Source of the DNA: Glycomyces terrestris
GTDB taxonomy: Bacteria > Actinomycetota > Actinomycetes > Mycobacteriales > Micromonosporaceae
Assembly: GCF_003933745.1 (NCBI RefSeq)
Contig: NZ_RSEB01000002.1
Location: 682,001-746,000 of the forward strand
DNA: 64,000 nucleotides
Direction: 5' to 3'
Shown here: positions 43,164 to 51,999 of the stretch, piece by piece
Position numbering within the stretch: the first letter of the stretch is position 1
Layout: the number at the start of each line of letters is the position of its first letter
Notes under the pieces: model-generated
What the model was told of the DNA's origin: nothing
Databases searched by the model: none
The model's input: the letters and a program-made list of their open reading frames with translations, nothing else
Program-made: the position numbers and the translations under genes

Positions 43164-43221
43164 TTGACCAATATCGATGCCAACCGCTAGGCTGTCACTC
43201 ACCTCGCTGGGAGCGCTCCGC
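43164..43221 (+). promoter_or_regulatory. Promoter and CebR-like operator of the second xylanase
   Basis: TTGACC (43164-43169) and TAGGCT (43188-43193) are 18 bp apart. TGGGAGCGCTCCGC at 43208-43221 matches the CebR operator TGGGAGCGCTCCCA of streptomycetes at 12 of 14 positions and lies just after the expected start of transcription, where a LacI-type repressor would block it. Confidence 0.6.
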
Positions 43222-43290
43222 CCCCGCGGGGCCCATCTGCTGAACAGCCTCGTTCCCTCACGGCGCGGCACCACCTTGAGGAGTTCCAAC

Positions 43291-44694
43291 GTGCTGCTTA
43301 CCCGCAAACGCCGGCGGGCGGTGATCGCGGGGGTCGTCACCGTCGCGACCGCCGCGCTCGGCATCGGACTGTCCACGCAGTTCGCCAGCGCCCAGACCAC
43401 CCTGCGCGGCGCCGCCGACGAACTGGGCAAGGACATCGGCGTGGCCGTCTCCTACAGCCAGCTCATGAACAACGCCCAGTACCGCAACATCGTCGCCACC
43501 GAGTTCAACTCCCTCACCGCCGAGAACGCGATGAAGTGGGACGCGACCGAGCCCAGCGACGGGAACTACACGTTCACCCAGGCCGACGCCATCGTGGACT
43601 TCGCCGAGGACAACGGCCAGACCGTCCACGGCCACACCTTCGTGTGGCACCAGCAGACCCCGTCGTGGGTGCAGGGCCTCTCCGGCACGGCCATGCGCGC
43701 GGCGATGGTGGACCACATCAACACGGTCGCCAACCGCTACGAGGGCCGCGTCGACTCCTGGGACGTGGTGAACGAGGTCGTCAGCGACAGCAACGGCGCC
43801 ATGCGCGACTCGTTCTGGCTGCGCGCCATGGGCGAGGGGTACATCACCACCGCGTTCCAGACCGCCCGCGCGGCCGACCCGAACGCCGACCTCTACATCA
43901 ACGACTACTCGATCGAGGCCGACAACGCCAAGTCCGACCGGATCTACACGATCGCCCAGGGCCTGGTGGGCCAGGGCCTGCTCGACGGCGTCGGCTTCCA
44001 GTCCCACCTCATCCTCGGCCAGGTGCCGTCCACGATGGAGGCGAACCTCCAGCGCTTCGTCGACCTCGGCCTCAAGGTCCGCATCACCGAGCTCGACATC
44101 CGCATCGCGATGCCGGCCGACAGCAGCGAGCTGGCCCGCCAGGCGCAGGACTACGAGCGCGTCGTGAGCATCTGCGCCGAGCTCGCCGACTGCACCGGCG
44201 TCACCGTGTGGGGTCTGCGCGACGGCGACTCGTGGGTGCCCGGCGTCTTCCCGGGCGAGGGCGCGCCGCTGCTGTTCAACGACGACTACTCGAAGAAGCC
44301 GGCCTACAACTCGGTCTTGAGCGCCCTCGGCGACGGCACCACCGAGCCCCCGACCTCGGACCCGGTCACCACCACCTCGCCGACCCCCGGCGCGGGCTGC
44401 ACCGCGACCCTGTCGGTCCAGAGCCCCTGGAACACCGGGGCGACGTACGCGGGCACGGTGAAGGCCAACCAGAACCTCTCGGGCTGGACGGTGACGTGGA
44501 CCTGGCCCGGCTCGGAGCGGATCTCGAACGCCTGGAGCTTCCAGGGGAACCTCTCCGGCGCCACGGTGACCGGCTCGAACGCGCCGTACAACGGCACCCT
44601 CGCCACCGGCCAGACCACGACGTTCGGCTTCAACATCACCAAACCCGACGGCGCCACGGCCTCCGTTCCCACGGTGACCTGCACGCCCGCCTGA
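43291..44694 (+). CDS. Secreted GH10 endo-xylanase with C-terminal CBM2
   Basis: The 467-residue protein starts at GTG 43291, seven bases after AGGAG; earlier in-frame starts would lengthen the leader and include the operator. The basic N-terminus and helix (about 1-33) form a Sec-type signal ending near FASAQT. The GH10 barrel (about 36-345) has acid/base E162 (WDVVNEV) and nucleophile E267 (RITELDIRI). A Thr/Pro linker leads to a cellulose-binding CBM2 (about 367-467) with its terminal cysteine pair and exposed Trp residues (GWTVTWTWPG). It should attack xylan held close to cellulose. Probably repressed by a LacI-type regulator. Confidence 0.94.
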   Translation: MLLTRKRRRAVIAGVVTVATAALGIGLSTQFASAQTTLRGAADELGKDIGVAVSYSQLMNNAQYRNIVATEFNSLTAENAMKWDATEPSDGNYTFTQADAIVDFAEDNGQTVHGHTFVWHQQTPSWVQGLSGTAMRAAMVDHINTVANRYEGRVDSWDVVNEVVSDSNGAMRDSFWLRAMGEGYITTAFQTARAADPNADLYINDYSIEADNAKSDRIYTIAQGLVGQGLLDGVGFQSHLILGQVPSTMEANLQRFVDLGLKVRITELDIRIAMPADSSELARQAQDYERVVSICAELADCTGVTVWGLRDGDSWVPGVFPGEGAPLLFNDDYSKKPAYNSVLSALGDGTTEPPTSDPVTTTSPTPGAGCTATLSVQSPWNTGATYAGTVKANQNLSGWTVTWTWPGSERISNAWSFQGNLSGATVTGSNAPYNGTLATGQTTTFGFNITKPDGATASVPTVTCTPA

Positions 44695-44716
44695 CCTCGT
44701 TCCCTTCGCAGAAAGA

Positions 44717-44751
44717 AGCCGGGGCCCGGGCGCGTCGCGCCCGGGCCCCGG
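44717..44751. terminator. Bidirectional terminator between xylanase and dps
   Basis: A perfect 15-bp stem GCCGGGGCCCGGGCG / CGCCCGGGCCCCGGC with a 5-nt loop lies between the convergent genes. Confidence 0.75.
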
Positions 44752-44766
44752 CGGGAACGCCGTTCG

Positions 44767-45237
44767 TCAGCCCAGTTCGGCCTGGAACATCCAGGACTGC
44801 TTCTCCAGCTCGGCGGTGATGCCGATGAGGAGGTCCTGGGAGACCGGGTCGGCCGACTCGGTGGTCTCGATGCGCTCGCGCATGTTCGTGATGACCGAGG
44901 TGTAGGCGTCGATCATGAGCGAGACGACCTCGGTGTCGGAGATGGTGCCGTCGTGGATCTTGGGGACCGAGGAGCTCTCGGCGACCGTGGCGGCGCGGCC
45001 GTCGGCGCTCACCCCGATGGCGATGGCGCGCTCGGCCACGAGGTCGGCGGCGTTGCGCGCCGACAGCACGATCTCGTCGAGCTGGAGGTGCAGCGACCGG
45101 AAGTTCTTGCCGTAGACGTTCCAGTGCGCCTGCTTGCCCACCAGGGACAGGTCGATGAGATCGACGAGGGCGCCCTGGAGCGCCTTGGCGGTCGTGTCGC
45201 GGTTCTCGTCGGAGAGGCTGGAGCGGACGGTCGACAT
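44767..45237 (-). CDS. dps: Dps-family DNA-protecting ferritin-like protein
   Basis: The 156-residue protein starts at ATG 45237. The Dps ferroxidase signature KQAHWNVYGKNFRSLHLQLDEI is present (H38, H50, D54). Dps dodecamers oxidise Fe(II) with peroxide and shield DNA during stress and stationary phase. No long basic tail is seen, so it may not bind DNA strongly. It is transcribed divergently from the GH31 operon; their promoters share the region 45238-45455. Confidence 0.9.
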   Translation of the reverse strand: MSTVRSSLSDENRDTTAKALQGALVDLIDLSLVGKQAHWNVYGKNFRSLHLQLDEIVLSARNAADLVAERAIAIGVSADGRAATVAESSSVPKIHDGTISDTEVVSLMIDAYTSVITNMRERIETTESADPVSQDLLIGITAELEKQSWMFQAELG

Positions 45238-45376
45238 AACGTGCACCTCGCAGTTCCGGGCAGTGGTCAACAGCGATCGTAGCCGTACCCGGCCCGCCCG
45301 GGGCCAAACTTGCCCGCGCCGGCGCCCCGCGGGGGATGATGCGGAGCGTCGGCTCCCCGGGTCGCAATTTGTTGGG

Positions 45377-45392
45377 TTAGTCGATAAACTAA
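45377..45392. promoter_or_regulatory. TTAGT-N6-ACTAA operator of the xylose operon
   Basis: TTAGTCGATAAACTAA is an inverted repeat with perfect 5-bp arms, 63 bases ahead of the GH31 start codon. The half CGATAAACTAA recurs in the ABC-transporter promoter (60526-60536). It is the best candidate site for the ROK-family regulator encoded at 60849. Confidence 0.6.
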
Positions 45393-45455
45393 TCCGTGTC
45401 GTGCCGTTCGCGGCCCGCCAACGCCGTCCGCACCCTGAACGAGCAGGAGCAACGT

Positions 45456-47753
45456 ATGCCTTACCGCCCGCCGCTGGTCGCCCGCGAGTTCTTCGTCGCC
45501 GACCCCCCGGAGCTGCCCCAGCGCGCCGATGGCGAGCAGGGCCTGTCGGCCGTCACCAGTGCCGAGGTCGTCGCGACCGGCGCCGACTACGCCCTCCTCA
45601 AGGCCCGGACGAGCGCCGGCGAGGAGCTGTCCGTCGCCATCGCGGTCGCCGGCGAGGGCGTCATCGGCACCCGCCTCGCGGCCGACTCCGCGGACCGCCC
45701 GGCCGCCGAGAAGATCATCGAACTCGTCCACCCCGCCGACTTCGACGGCGCGAAGGTCGCGGTCGAGGACGGCGTCCTCACCGTCGACGCCGGCTCCGTC
45801 CGCGCCGTCGCCACCCTCGACGCCTGGTCCCTGCGCTACACCGACGCCTCCGGCCGGCTCCTGGTCGCCCAGAACCCCGGCGAGCAGGACATCTCCGGCC
45901 GCCTCCGCACCCTCCCCTTCGGACGCTCCCTGGTCGACGGCGCGCCCGTCGCCTTCCACGAGTCCTTCACCGCCGCCCCCGACGAGGCCTTCGCCGGCTT
46001 CGGCGAGCGCTTCGCGCCCCTGAACGCCCGCGGCCAGCGCCCCCTGATGTGGAACTTCGACGCCTTCGGCTCCGAGTCCATCCGCGCCTACAAGAACGTG
46101 CCGATGTACGTCTCCGACCGCGGCTACGGCATCCTCGTCAACTCGGGCGCCCCCGTCGAGTTCGACATGGCCCAGCAGACCCACGCGGCCGTCGAGATCA
46201 TCGTCCCCGACGACGCCCTCGAGTACTTCGTCATCGCCGGGGCCCCCGTCGAGGTCCTCGACCGCTTCGACCGGCTCACCTGCCGCCCCTCCCTGCCGCC
46301 CAAGTGGGCCTTCGGCACCTGGATCTCCTCCGGCTTCTTCGTCGACTCCGAGGAGCGGGTCCTGGAGCGGGCCAAGAAGATCCGCGAGCGCGGCATCCCC
46401 TGCGACGTGCTCCACCTCGACACCTTCTGGCAGCACGAGCCGCACTGGTCGGACATGCAGTGGGACCGGGAGAACTTCCCGAACCCCGAGCGCATGCTCG
46501 CGGCGCTGGCCGAGCAGGGCTTCAAGGTCTGCCTGTGGATGAACTCCTACATCTCCCACAAGTCGCCGGTGTTCAGTGAGGGCGACGAGCGCGGCTACTT
46601 CCTCAAGAACGCCAAGGGCGAGACCTACGTGGCCGACGTCTGGCACGGCTCCCACCAGGCCAGCGGCATCGTCGACTTCACCAACCCCGACGCCGTCGCG
46701 TGGTGGAAGGACCTGCTGCGCGGCCCGCTCCAGGCCGGCGCGGCCCTGTACAAGACCGACTTCGCCGAGGGCGTGCCCGCCGACGCGGTGGCGCACAACG
46801 GCATGACCGGCACCGAGCTGCACAACGTCTACACCCTGCTCTACAACGACGCGGTCGTGGACGTGACCCGCGAGGTCAACGGCCACGAGCTGGTGTGGGC
46901 CCGCTCCTCGTTCCTCGGCGGGCAGCGCCACTCCGCGCAGTGGTCGGGCGACGTCCAGACCACCTGGGCCGGCCTCGGCGGGACCATCCGCGGCGGCCTC
47001 TCGCACGGCCTCTCGGGCGTCCCGTTCTGGTCGCACGACACCGGCGGCTTCAACGGCACGCCGAGCGACGACCTCTACATCCGCTGGGCCCAGTTCGGCG
47101 CGCTCTCGCCGCTGCTGCGCTACCACGGCACCACCACCCGCGAGCTGTGGGAGTTCTCCGAGGAGGCCGAGCGCCTCGCGGTCGAGTCCCTGAAGCTGCG
47201 CTACTCGCTGATGCCCTACCTCTACACCGCCGCCGTCAAGGCGTCGCGCACCGGCGAGCCGGTCCTGCGCGCCCTCAACGTCGACGACCCGGCCGACCCG
47301 GTCTCGTGGACCGCCGACCAGGAGTTCCGCCTCGGCACCGACCTGCTCGTCGCGCCCGTGAACGACCCGTCCGGCGAGCGCCGCGTCTACCTGCCGCGGG
47401 GCCGGTGGATCGACTACTGGACCAAGGAGGTCCACGAGGGCGGCCGCTACATCGACACCAGGCACGGCCTGGAGACCTTCCCGGTCTTCGTGCGCTACGG
47501 CGCGATCATCCCGCGCGTGGCCCCCGGCGAGACGATCGGCGAGGAGCCGTTCGCGGACATCACCCTCGAGGTGTGGGGCGCCCCGGCCGAGGGGATCACG
47601 ATCGCCGACGTCGACGGCGACACCACCGTGTCGGTAGAAACAGTTTCTGAAACTTCGGTGACCCTGGTTTCCACCGGCCCGGCCGACATCGCTAATGTGA
47701 GCGTGATCGATGTTGCGGGCAAGCCCGCGAATGTGGAGCTGGAGCGTAAGTAG
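45456..47753 (+). CDS. GH31 alpha-xylosidase
   Basis: The 765-residue cytoplasmic enzyme starts at ATG 45456 after AGGAG. It removes alpha-linked xylose or related residues from oligosaccharides. The nucleophile is D435 in YKTDFAEGVP and the acid/base is D499 in WSGDVQTTW. The KTDFxE pattern is found in the YicI-type alpha-xylosidase branch rather than in alpha-glucosidases. The stop is directly followed by xylB. The last 40 codons contain rare AT-rich codons and an embedded palindrome at 47637-47653. Confidence 0.88.
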   Translation: MPYRPPLVAREFFVADPPELPQRADGEQGLSAVTSAEVVATGADYALLKARTSAGEELSVAIAVAGEGVIGTRLAADSADRPAAEKIIELVHPADFDGAKVAVEDGVLTVDAGSVRAVATLDAWSLRYTDASGRLLVAQNPGEQDISGRLRTLPFGRSLVDGAPVAFHESFTAAPDEAFAGFGERFAPLNARGQRPLMWNFDAFGSESIRAYKNVPMYVSDRGYGILVNSGAPVEFDMAQQTHAAVEIIVPDDALEYFVIAGAPVEVLDRFDRLTCRPSLPPKWAFGTWISSGFFVDSEERVLERAKKIRERGIPCDVLHLDTFWQHEPHWSDMQWDRENFPNPERMLAALAEQGFKVCLWMNSYISHKSPVFSEGDERGYFLKNAKGETYVADVWHGSHQASGIVDFTNPDAVAWWKDLLRGPLQAGAALYKTDFAEGVPADAVAHNGMTGTELHNVYTLLYNDAVVDVTREVNGHELVWARSSFLGGQRHSAQWSGDVQTTWAGLGGTIRGGLSHGLSGVPFWSHDTGGFNGTPSDDLYIRWAQFGALSPLLRYHGTTTRELWEFSEEAERLAVESLKLRYSLMPYLYTAAVKASRTGEPVLRALNVDDPADPVSWTADQEFRLGTDLLVAPVNDPSGERRVYLPRGRWIDYWTKEVHEGGRYIDTRHGLETFPVFVRYGAIIPRVAPGETIGEEPFADITLEVWGAPAEGITIADVDGDTTVSVETVSETSVTLVSTGPADIANVSVIDVAGKPANVELERK
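47637..47653. promoter_or_regulatory. Operator-like palindromes inside the 3' end of the GH31 gene
   Basis: GAAACAGTTTC (47637-47647) and GTTTCTGAAAC (47643-47653) overlap and are each perfect around their centre base. The codons here (GTA GAA ACA GTT TCT GAA ACT) are rare in the gene, as if the DNA sequence and not the protein were under selection. It lies about 100 bases before xylB and may tune xylBA on its own. Confidence 0.5.
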
Positions 47754-49160
47754 ATGACCCTCGTGGCCGGAGTCGACTCATCGACGCAGTCGACGAAAGT
47801 GTTGTTGGTCGAAGCCGAGACCGGCGAGATCGTCGACTCCGGTCGCGCCTCCCACCCGGACGGCACCGAGTGCCCGCCCGACGCCTGGTGGGAGGCCCTC
47901 CAGGAGGCCGGCAAGGGCCTGCTGGAGCGCGCCGAGGCCGTCGCCGTCGCCGGGCAGCAGCACGGCATGGTCGCCCTCGACGCCGACGACCGGGTCGTGC
48001 GGCCCGCCCTGCTGTGGAACGACACCCGCTCGGCCCCCCAGGCCGAGCGCCTCACCGCCGAGCACGGCGGCCCCGAGTCCTGGGCCGCCGACACCGGCCT
48101 CGTCCTCGCCGCCTCCTTCACCGCCACCAAGCTCGCCTGGCTCGCCGAGCACGAGCCCGAGCACGCGGCGCGGACGGCCTCGGTCATGCTCCCGCACGAC
48201 TGGCTCACCATGAAGCTCCGCGGCGCGACCGCCGCCGAGGCCACCACCGACCGCTCCGACGCCTCCGGCACCGGTTACTGGTCCCCGCGCACCGGCGCCT
48301 ACGTGCCCGAGCGCCTGGTCCAGGCCTTCGGCCGCGAACTCGTCCTCCCGCGCGTCGCCGCCCCGAACGAGACCGTCGGCCGCACCCCCTGGGGCGCGAT
48401 CGTGGCCCCCGGCACCGGCGACAACGCCGGCGCGGCCCTCGGCCTGGGCCTCGGCCCCGGCGACGTGGCCGTCTCCCTCGGCACCTCCGGCACCGTCTTC
48501 GGCGTCTCCGACGTCCCCGCGAACGATCCCTCCGGGCTCGTCGCCGGCTTCGCCGACGCCACCGGCCGGTTCCTGCCGCTGGTCTGCACCCTCAACGCCG
48601 CCCGCGTCCTCGACACGTTCCGTACCCTCCTCGGTGTGGACCACGCCGAGTTCGACGCCCTCGCGCTCGCCGCCGCCCCCGGCGCCGGAGGCCTCACCCT
48701 CCTGCCCTACCTCGACGGGGAGCGCACCCCGGCCCGCCCGAACGCGACCGGCGTCCTCTCGGGCCTCACCACCGGGGCCACCCGCGCCGACCTCGCCCGC
48801 GCCGCCGTCGAAGGCATGCTCTCGGCCCAGGCCGACGGCCTCGCCGCGATGGCCGCCCAGGGCCTGGAGGCCGCCCGGGTGCTCCTGATCGGCGGCGCCG
48901 CCGCCTCCCAAGCCGTCCGCCGAATCGCCCCCACCGTGTTCGGCGTCGACGTGGAAGTCCCTCCCGCGGCCGAGTACGTGGCCCTCGGCGCCGCCAGGCA
49001 GGCGGCCTGGGCCCTGTCCGGCCGCGACCAACCGCCGCAGTGGAAGCACGGGGACACGGAGCGGCTCACCGGCACCGCCTCCTCCGAGTCCTCCAGAAGA
49101 ACAGTCGAGCAGTACGCGACCCTCAGGGACGAGACCTCGTCCTGGGCCAAGCACCGATAA
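47754..49160 (+). CDS. xylB: Xylulokinase
   Basis: The 468-residue FGGY kinase phosphorylates D-xylulose to xylulose-5-phosphate. The N-terminal phosphate loop [16 protein letters not shown], the GQQHGMV motif, the SLGTSGTVF loop and the C-terminal [12 protein letters not shown] segment are all as expected. The ATG is the very next base after the GH31 stop, so translation is coupled. Length is normal. xylA follows 16 bases downstream. Confidence 0.94.
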   Translation: MTLVAGVDSSTQSTKVLLVEAETGEIVDSGRASHPDGTECPPDAWWEALQEAGKGLLERAEAVAVAGQQHGMVALDADDRVVRPALLWNDTRSAPQAERLTAEHGGPESWAADTGLVLAASFTATKLAWLAEHEPEHAARTASVMLPHDWLTMKLRGATAAEATTDRSDASGTGYWSPRTGAYVPERLVQAFGRELVLPRVAAPNETVGRTPWGAIVAPGTGDNAGAALGLGLGPGDVAVSLGTSGTVFGVSDVPANDPSGLVAGFADATGRFLPLVCTLNAARVLDTFRTLLGVDHAEFDALALAAAPGAGGLTLLPYLDGERTPARPNATGVLSGLTTGATRADLARAAVEGMLSAQADGLAAMAAQGLEAARVLLIGGAAASQAVRRIAPTVFGVDVEVPPAAEYVALGAARQAAWALSGRDQPPQWKHGDTERLTGTASSESSRRTVEQYATLRDETSSWAKHR

Positions 49161-49176
49161 CAGCAAAGGAAAGCAG

Positions 49177-50349
49177 ATGACCGACAAGTACGCACCGGTG
49201 CCCGAGGACAAGTTCTCCTTCGGCATCTGGACGGTCGGCTGGGCGGCTCAGGACGTCTTCGGCTCGGCCACCCGCGCCCCCATGTCCGCCGACCGCGCCG
49301 TCCGCGAGCTCGCCGAGATCGGCGCCTACGGCGTCAACTTCCACGACAACGACGTGTTCGACTTCGACGACTCCGAGGCCGAGCGCGACGCCAAGATCGG
49401 CGCCTTCAAGAAGGCCCTGGACGAGACCGGGCTCAAGGTCACCACCGCGACCACGAACCTGTTCGGCCACCCGATCTTCAAGGACGGCGGCTTCACCCAC
49501 AACGACCGCGACGTGCGCCGCTTCGCGATCGCCAAGGTCATGCGCAACATCGACCTCGCCGCCGAACTCGGCGCCGAGATCTACGTCGCCTGGGGCGGCC
49601 GCGAGGGCGCCGAGTCCGGCGGCTCCAAGGACGTGCAGGCCGCGCTGGCGCGCATGAAGGAGGCCTTCGACGTCCTCGGCGAGTACGTCGTCGAGCAGGG
49701 CTACGACCTCCGCTTCGCGATCGAGCCGAAGCCGAACGAGCCCCGCGGCAACATCCTCCTGCCGACCCTCGGCCACGCGATCGCGTTCATCAACGAGCTC
49801 GAGCGCCCGGAGCTGACCGGCATCAACCCCGAGATCGGGCACGAGGAGATGGCCGGCCTCGACTACGCCGCCGGCATCCGCCAGGCGCTGTGGCACGGCA
49901 AGCTCTACCACATCGACCTCAACGGCCAGACCGGTCCGCGCTACGACCAGGACCTGCGCTTCGGCGCCGGAAACGTCGGCGGCGCCTTCTGGACCGTCGA
50001 CGCCGTCGAGGAGGGCATCGCCAAGGGCCAGTACACCGGCCCGATCCACTTCGACTTCAAGCCCCCGCGCACCGAGGACGACAAGGGCGTGTGGGTCTCG
50101 GCGGCCGCCTGCATGCGCAACTACAAGATCCTGCGCGAGAAGGTCAAGGCGTTCCGCGCCGACCCCGAGGTCCAGGCGGCCCTCAAGGCGGCCCGCGTCG
50201 ACGAGCTCGCCGTCCCGACCCTCGCCGAGGGCGAGACCTGGGCCGACCTCAAGCAGGTCGAGGTCGACGTCGACGGCCTCGCCGCCAAGGGCATGGCCTT
50301 CGAGGCGCTCGACCAGCTCGCCCTGGAGCACCTCTACGGCGTCCGCTAG
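49177..50349 (+). CDS. xylA: Xylose isomerase
   Basis: The 390-residue enzyme converts D-xylose to D-xylulose. The catalytic His is H56 in VNFHDNDV. Metal-binding motifs [10 protein letters not shown] and the [20 protein letters not shown] loop are intact. Length matches class I enzymes of actinomycetes. Last gene of the GH31-xylB-xylA operon, followed by a strong terminator. Confidence 0.96.
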   Translation: MTDKYAPVPEDKFSFGIWTVGWAAQDVFGSATRAPMSADRAVRELAEIGAYGVNFHDNDVFDFDDSEAERDAKIGAFKKALDETGLKVTTATTNLFGHPIFKDGGFTHNDRDVRRFAIAKVMRNIDLAAELGAEIYVAWGGREGAESGGSKDVQAALARMKEAFDVLGEYVVEQGYDLRFAIEPKPNEPRGNILLPTLGHAIAFINELERPELTGINPEIGHEEMAGLDYAAGIRQALWHGKLYHIDLNGQTGPRYDQDLRFGAGNVGGAFWTVDAVEEGIAKGQYTGPIHFDFKPPRTEDDKGVWVSAAACMRNYKILREKVKAFRADPEVQAALKAARVDELAVPTLAEGETWADLKQVEVDVDGLAAKGMAFEALDQLALEHLYGVR

Positions 50350-50403
50350 GACTCGACCGGCCCGCCCCGGAGTCATTCCGCGGCGGGCCCAGGACGGACG
50401 ACG

Positions 50404-50439
50404 GAACCGGGCCCGGAGCATTCGCTCCGGGCCCGGTTC
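50404..50439 (+). terminator. Terminator after xylA
   Basis: A perfect 16-bp stem GAACCGGGCCCGGAGC / GCTCCGGGCCCGGTTC has an ATTC loop. Confidence 0.8.
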
Positions 50440-50613
50440 GCAACCCCACACCCATCAGTAGGATCTGCGCCTCGCGGCGCTGTCACCCTCAGGAGGATTC
50501 GATTTCCCCTTGGCCCGAACACTACGGACGGGCCCTCCGCGGCGGCGGGGAGAACCATTGGAGGTTCATTGGAACCCGCGGGCCCCGGCGCTCGGCGCGC
50601 GACAGGGACGCGC

Positions 50614-51162
50614 TCAGCGCTCCACGGGCGCGGTAGGCGCCGGCGGGTCGGCGAGCGGGGCCAGCTCCTTCTGCCAGATCCCCACGCCGTGCCAGGCGCC
50701 GTGCTTGTAGCCGGCGTCGCGGATGCTCCCGAGGAGCGTGAAGCCGAACCGCTCGTGGAGCGCCTCGCTGCCCGGGTTCGGCTGGGTGATCTGGGCCATG
50801 ACGCTGCGGAAGCCCTGCTGCTCGAGCCGCTTGAGCAGCTCCGCGTACAGGAGCGAGCCCAGGCCCAGGCCCTGGTGCGCGGGGGAGACGTACACCGTCG
50901 ACTCGGCCGTCCACGCGTACGCCTGCTTCGGCCGCCACGGGCTCGCGTACGCCACCCCGGCGACCGTCCCGCCGACCTCGGCCACGAGGTACGGGAACCG
51001 GTCCGCGGCGGCGGCGAGCTGGTCCGCCCACTCCTCGACCGAGTACGGCTCGGTGCGGAAGTTGCTGCTCGACTCGGCGATGTAGTGGTTGACGATCCCG
51101 CAGATCGCGGGCACGTCGCCGACCTGCGCGAACCGCACGGCCACGGCGTCACTGGTGCTCAT
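50614..51162 (-). CDS. GNAT acetyltransferase of the phosphinothricin/methionine-sulfoximine type
   Basis: The 182-residue protein starts at ATG 51162. The layout VRFAQVGDVPAICGIVNHYIAESSSNFRTEP, GTVAGVAYASPWRPKQAYAWTAESTVYV, HQGLGLGSLLYAELLKRLE and the GFTLLGSIRDAGYKHGAWH tail is that of PAT/MddA enzymes, which acetylate phosphinothricin or methionine sulfoximine. Whether it acts on these or on another amine is not known. It lies in minus orientation 60 bases from an Imm1-like gene. Confidence 0.88.
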   Translation of the reverse strand: MSTSDAVAVRFAQVGDVPAICGIVNHYIAESSSNFRTEPYSVEEWADQLAAAADRFPYLVAEVGGTVAGVAYASPWRPKQAYAWTAESTVYVSPAHQGLGLGSLLYAELLKRLEQQGFRSVMAQITQPNPGSEALHERFGFTLLGSIRDAGYKHGAWHGVGIWQKELAPLADPPAPTAPVER

Positions 51163-51221
51163 GGCCGAAGCGTACCTAGCCGGGCGGCTAGAACCGAAGC
51201 GCGTTCCCGCACTCCGGGCGG

Positions 51222-51710
51222 TCACCACACGGTCGAGGGCCGCCACGCCACCATCGCCGGGCGCAGGCCGCCCGTCGCCCGGAAGTCCTCCACGGCCCGC
51301 GCCAGCGTGCTCAGCGCGATGTGCGCGTCGGGCGGGAACATGCTCGCGGTGTCCATGTCGCGGTAGAGCCGGATCTGCGGCGCCCAGCCCTCGTCGGAGT
51401 ACGACACCCACGCGCCCGGCCCGTAGTCCTCGCCGCCGGGCCCGTAGTACGAGAGGGCCCCGACCTCGGTCTCGCGGTCGGCGATGATCTTCAGCCCGTG
51501 GTCGGGGCGCCCGCCGGGCTCGTAGCCGGGCCGGTCGCGCACCAGCGCCGTCGCGACCTGCACCAGGTCGGCGGCGACGATCGTCGCGACCGCGGCGGCC
51601 ACGCCGTCGGGGTCGTACGCCAGCAGGACCTGGGTCCCGTGGTCCCGGGTCTGGAGCCTGAACTCGGCGCAGTATCCGGCGACATGCGCGCCTGCGGGGC
51701 CAGCGCTCAT
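51222..51710 (-). CDS. Imm1-like immunity protein (orphan)
   Basis: The 162-residue form starts at ATG 51710, eight bases after AAGGAG; ATG 51785 lacks a site. Its beta-rich core GALSYYGPGGEDYGPGAWVSYS and the ending MFPPDAHIALSTLARAVEDFRATGGLRPAMVAW match the pattern of the actinobacterial Imm1 family (G-x-L-x-Y, then FPPxxxIxL...AVxxFxxTGxRPxxVxW). Imm1 proteins protect against deaminase toxins of contact-dependent systems. No toxin gene is adjacent, so it may be a spare immunity gene. Confidence 0.65.
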   Translation of the reverse strand: MSAGPAGAHVAGYCAEFRLQTRDHGTQVLLAYDPDGVAAAVATIVAADLVQVATALVRDRPGYEPGGRPDHGLKIIADRETEVGALSYYGPGGEDYGPGAWVSYSDEGWAPQIRLYRDMDTASMFPPDAHIALSTLARAVEDFRATGGLRPAMVAWRPSTVW

Positions 51711-51999
51711 GGGCGGCGCTCCTTCCGAGGCGGGGGCGGCGGACGCGCGTTGAGGACCGGGCTGGAATTCGACTCGGATCGCCATGGCGGACACCGCACC
51801 TCATGTTTGTCGGAGTTTGTGAACGACAGTACGTGCGCGGTCGGGCGGTTTGTTCGATCAGTCGGGAACTTGACAGAAATGGACTGATATGCCGTGACAA
51901 CCTGTCCATGCAAGTAGCAGATTCCACTCAGGATTCGCGTCCGCGTCGCCGACCGGACCGGCTCCCCGCTCCGCGCGCCCTGACGGCAAGATAGGACCC

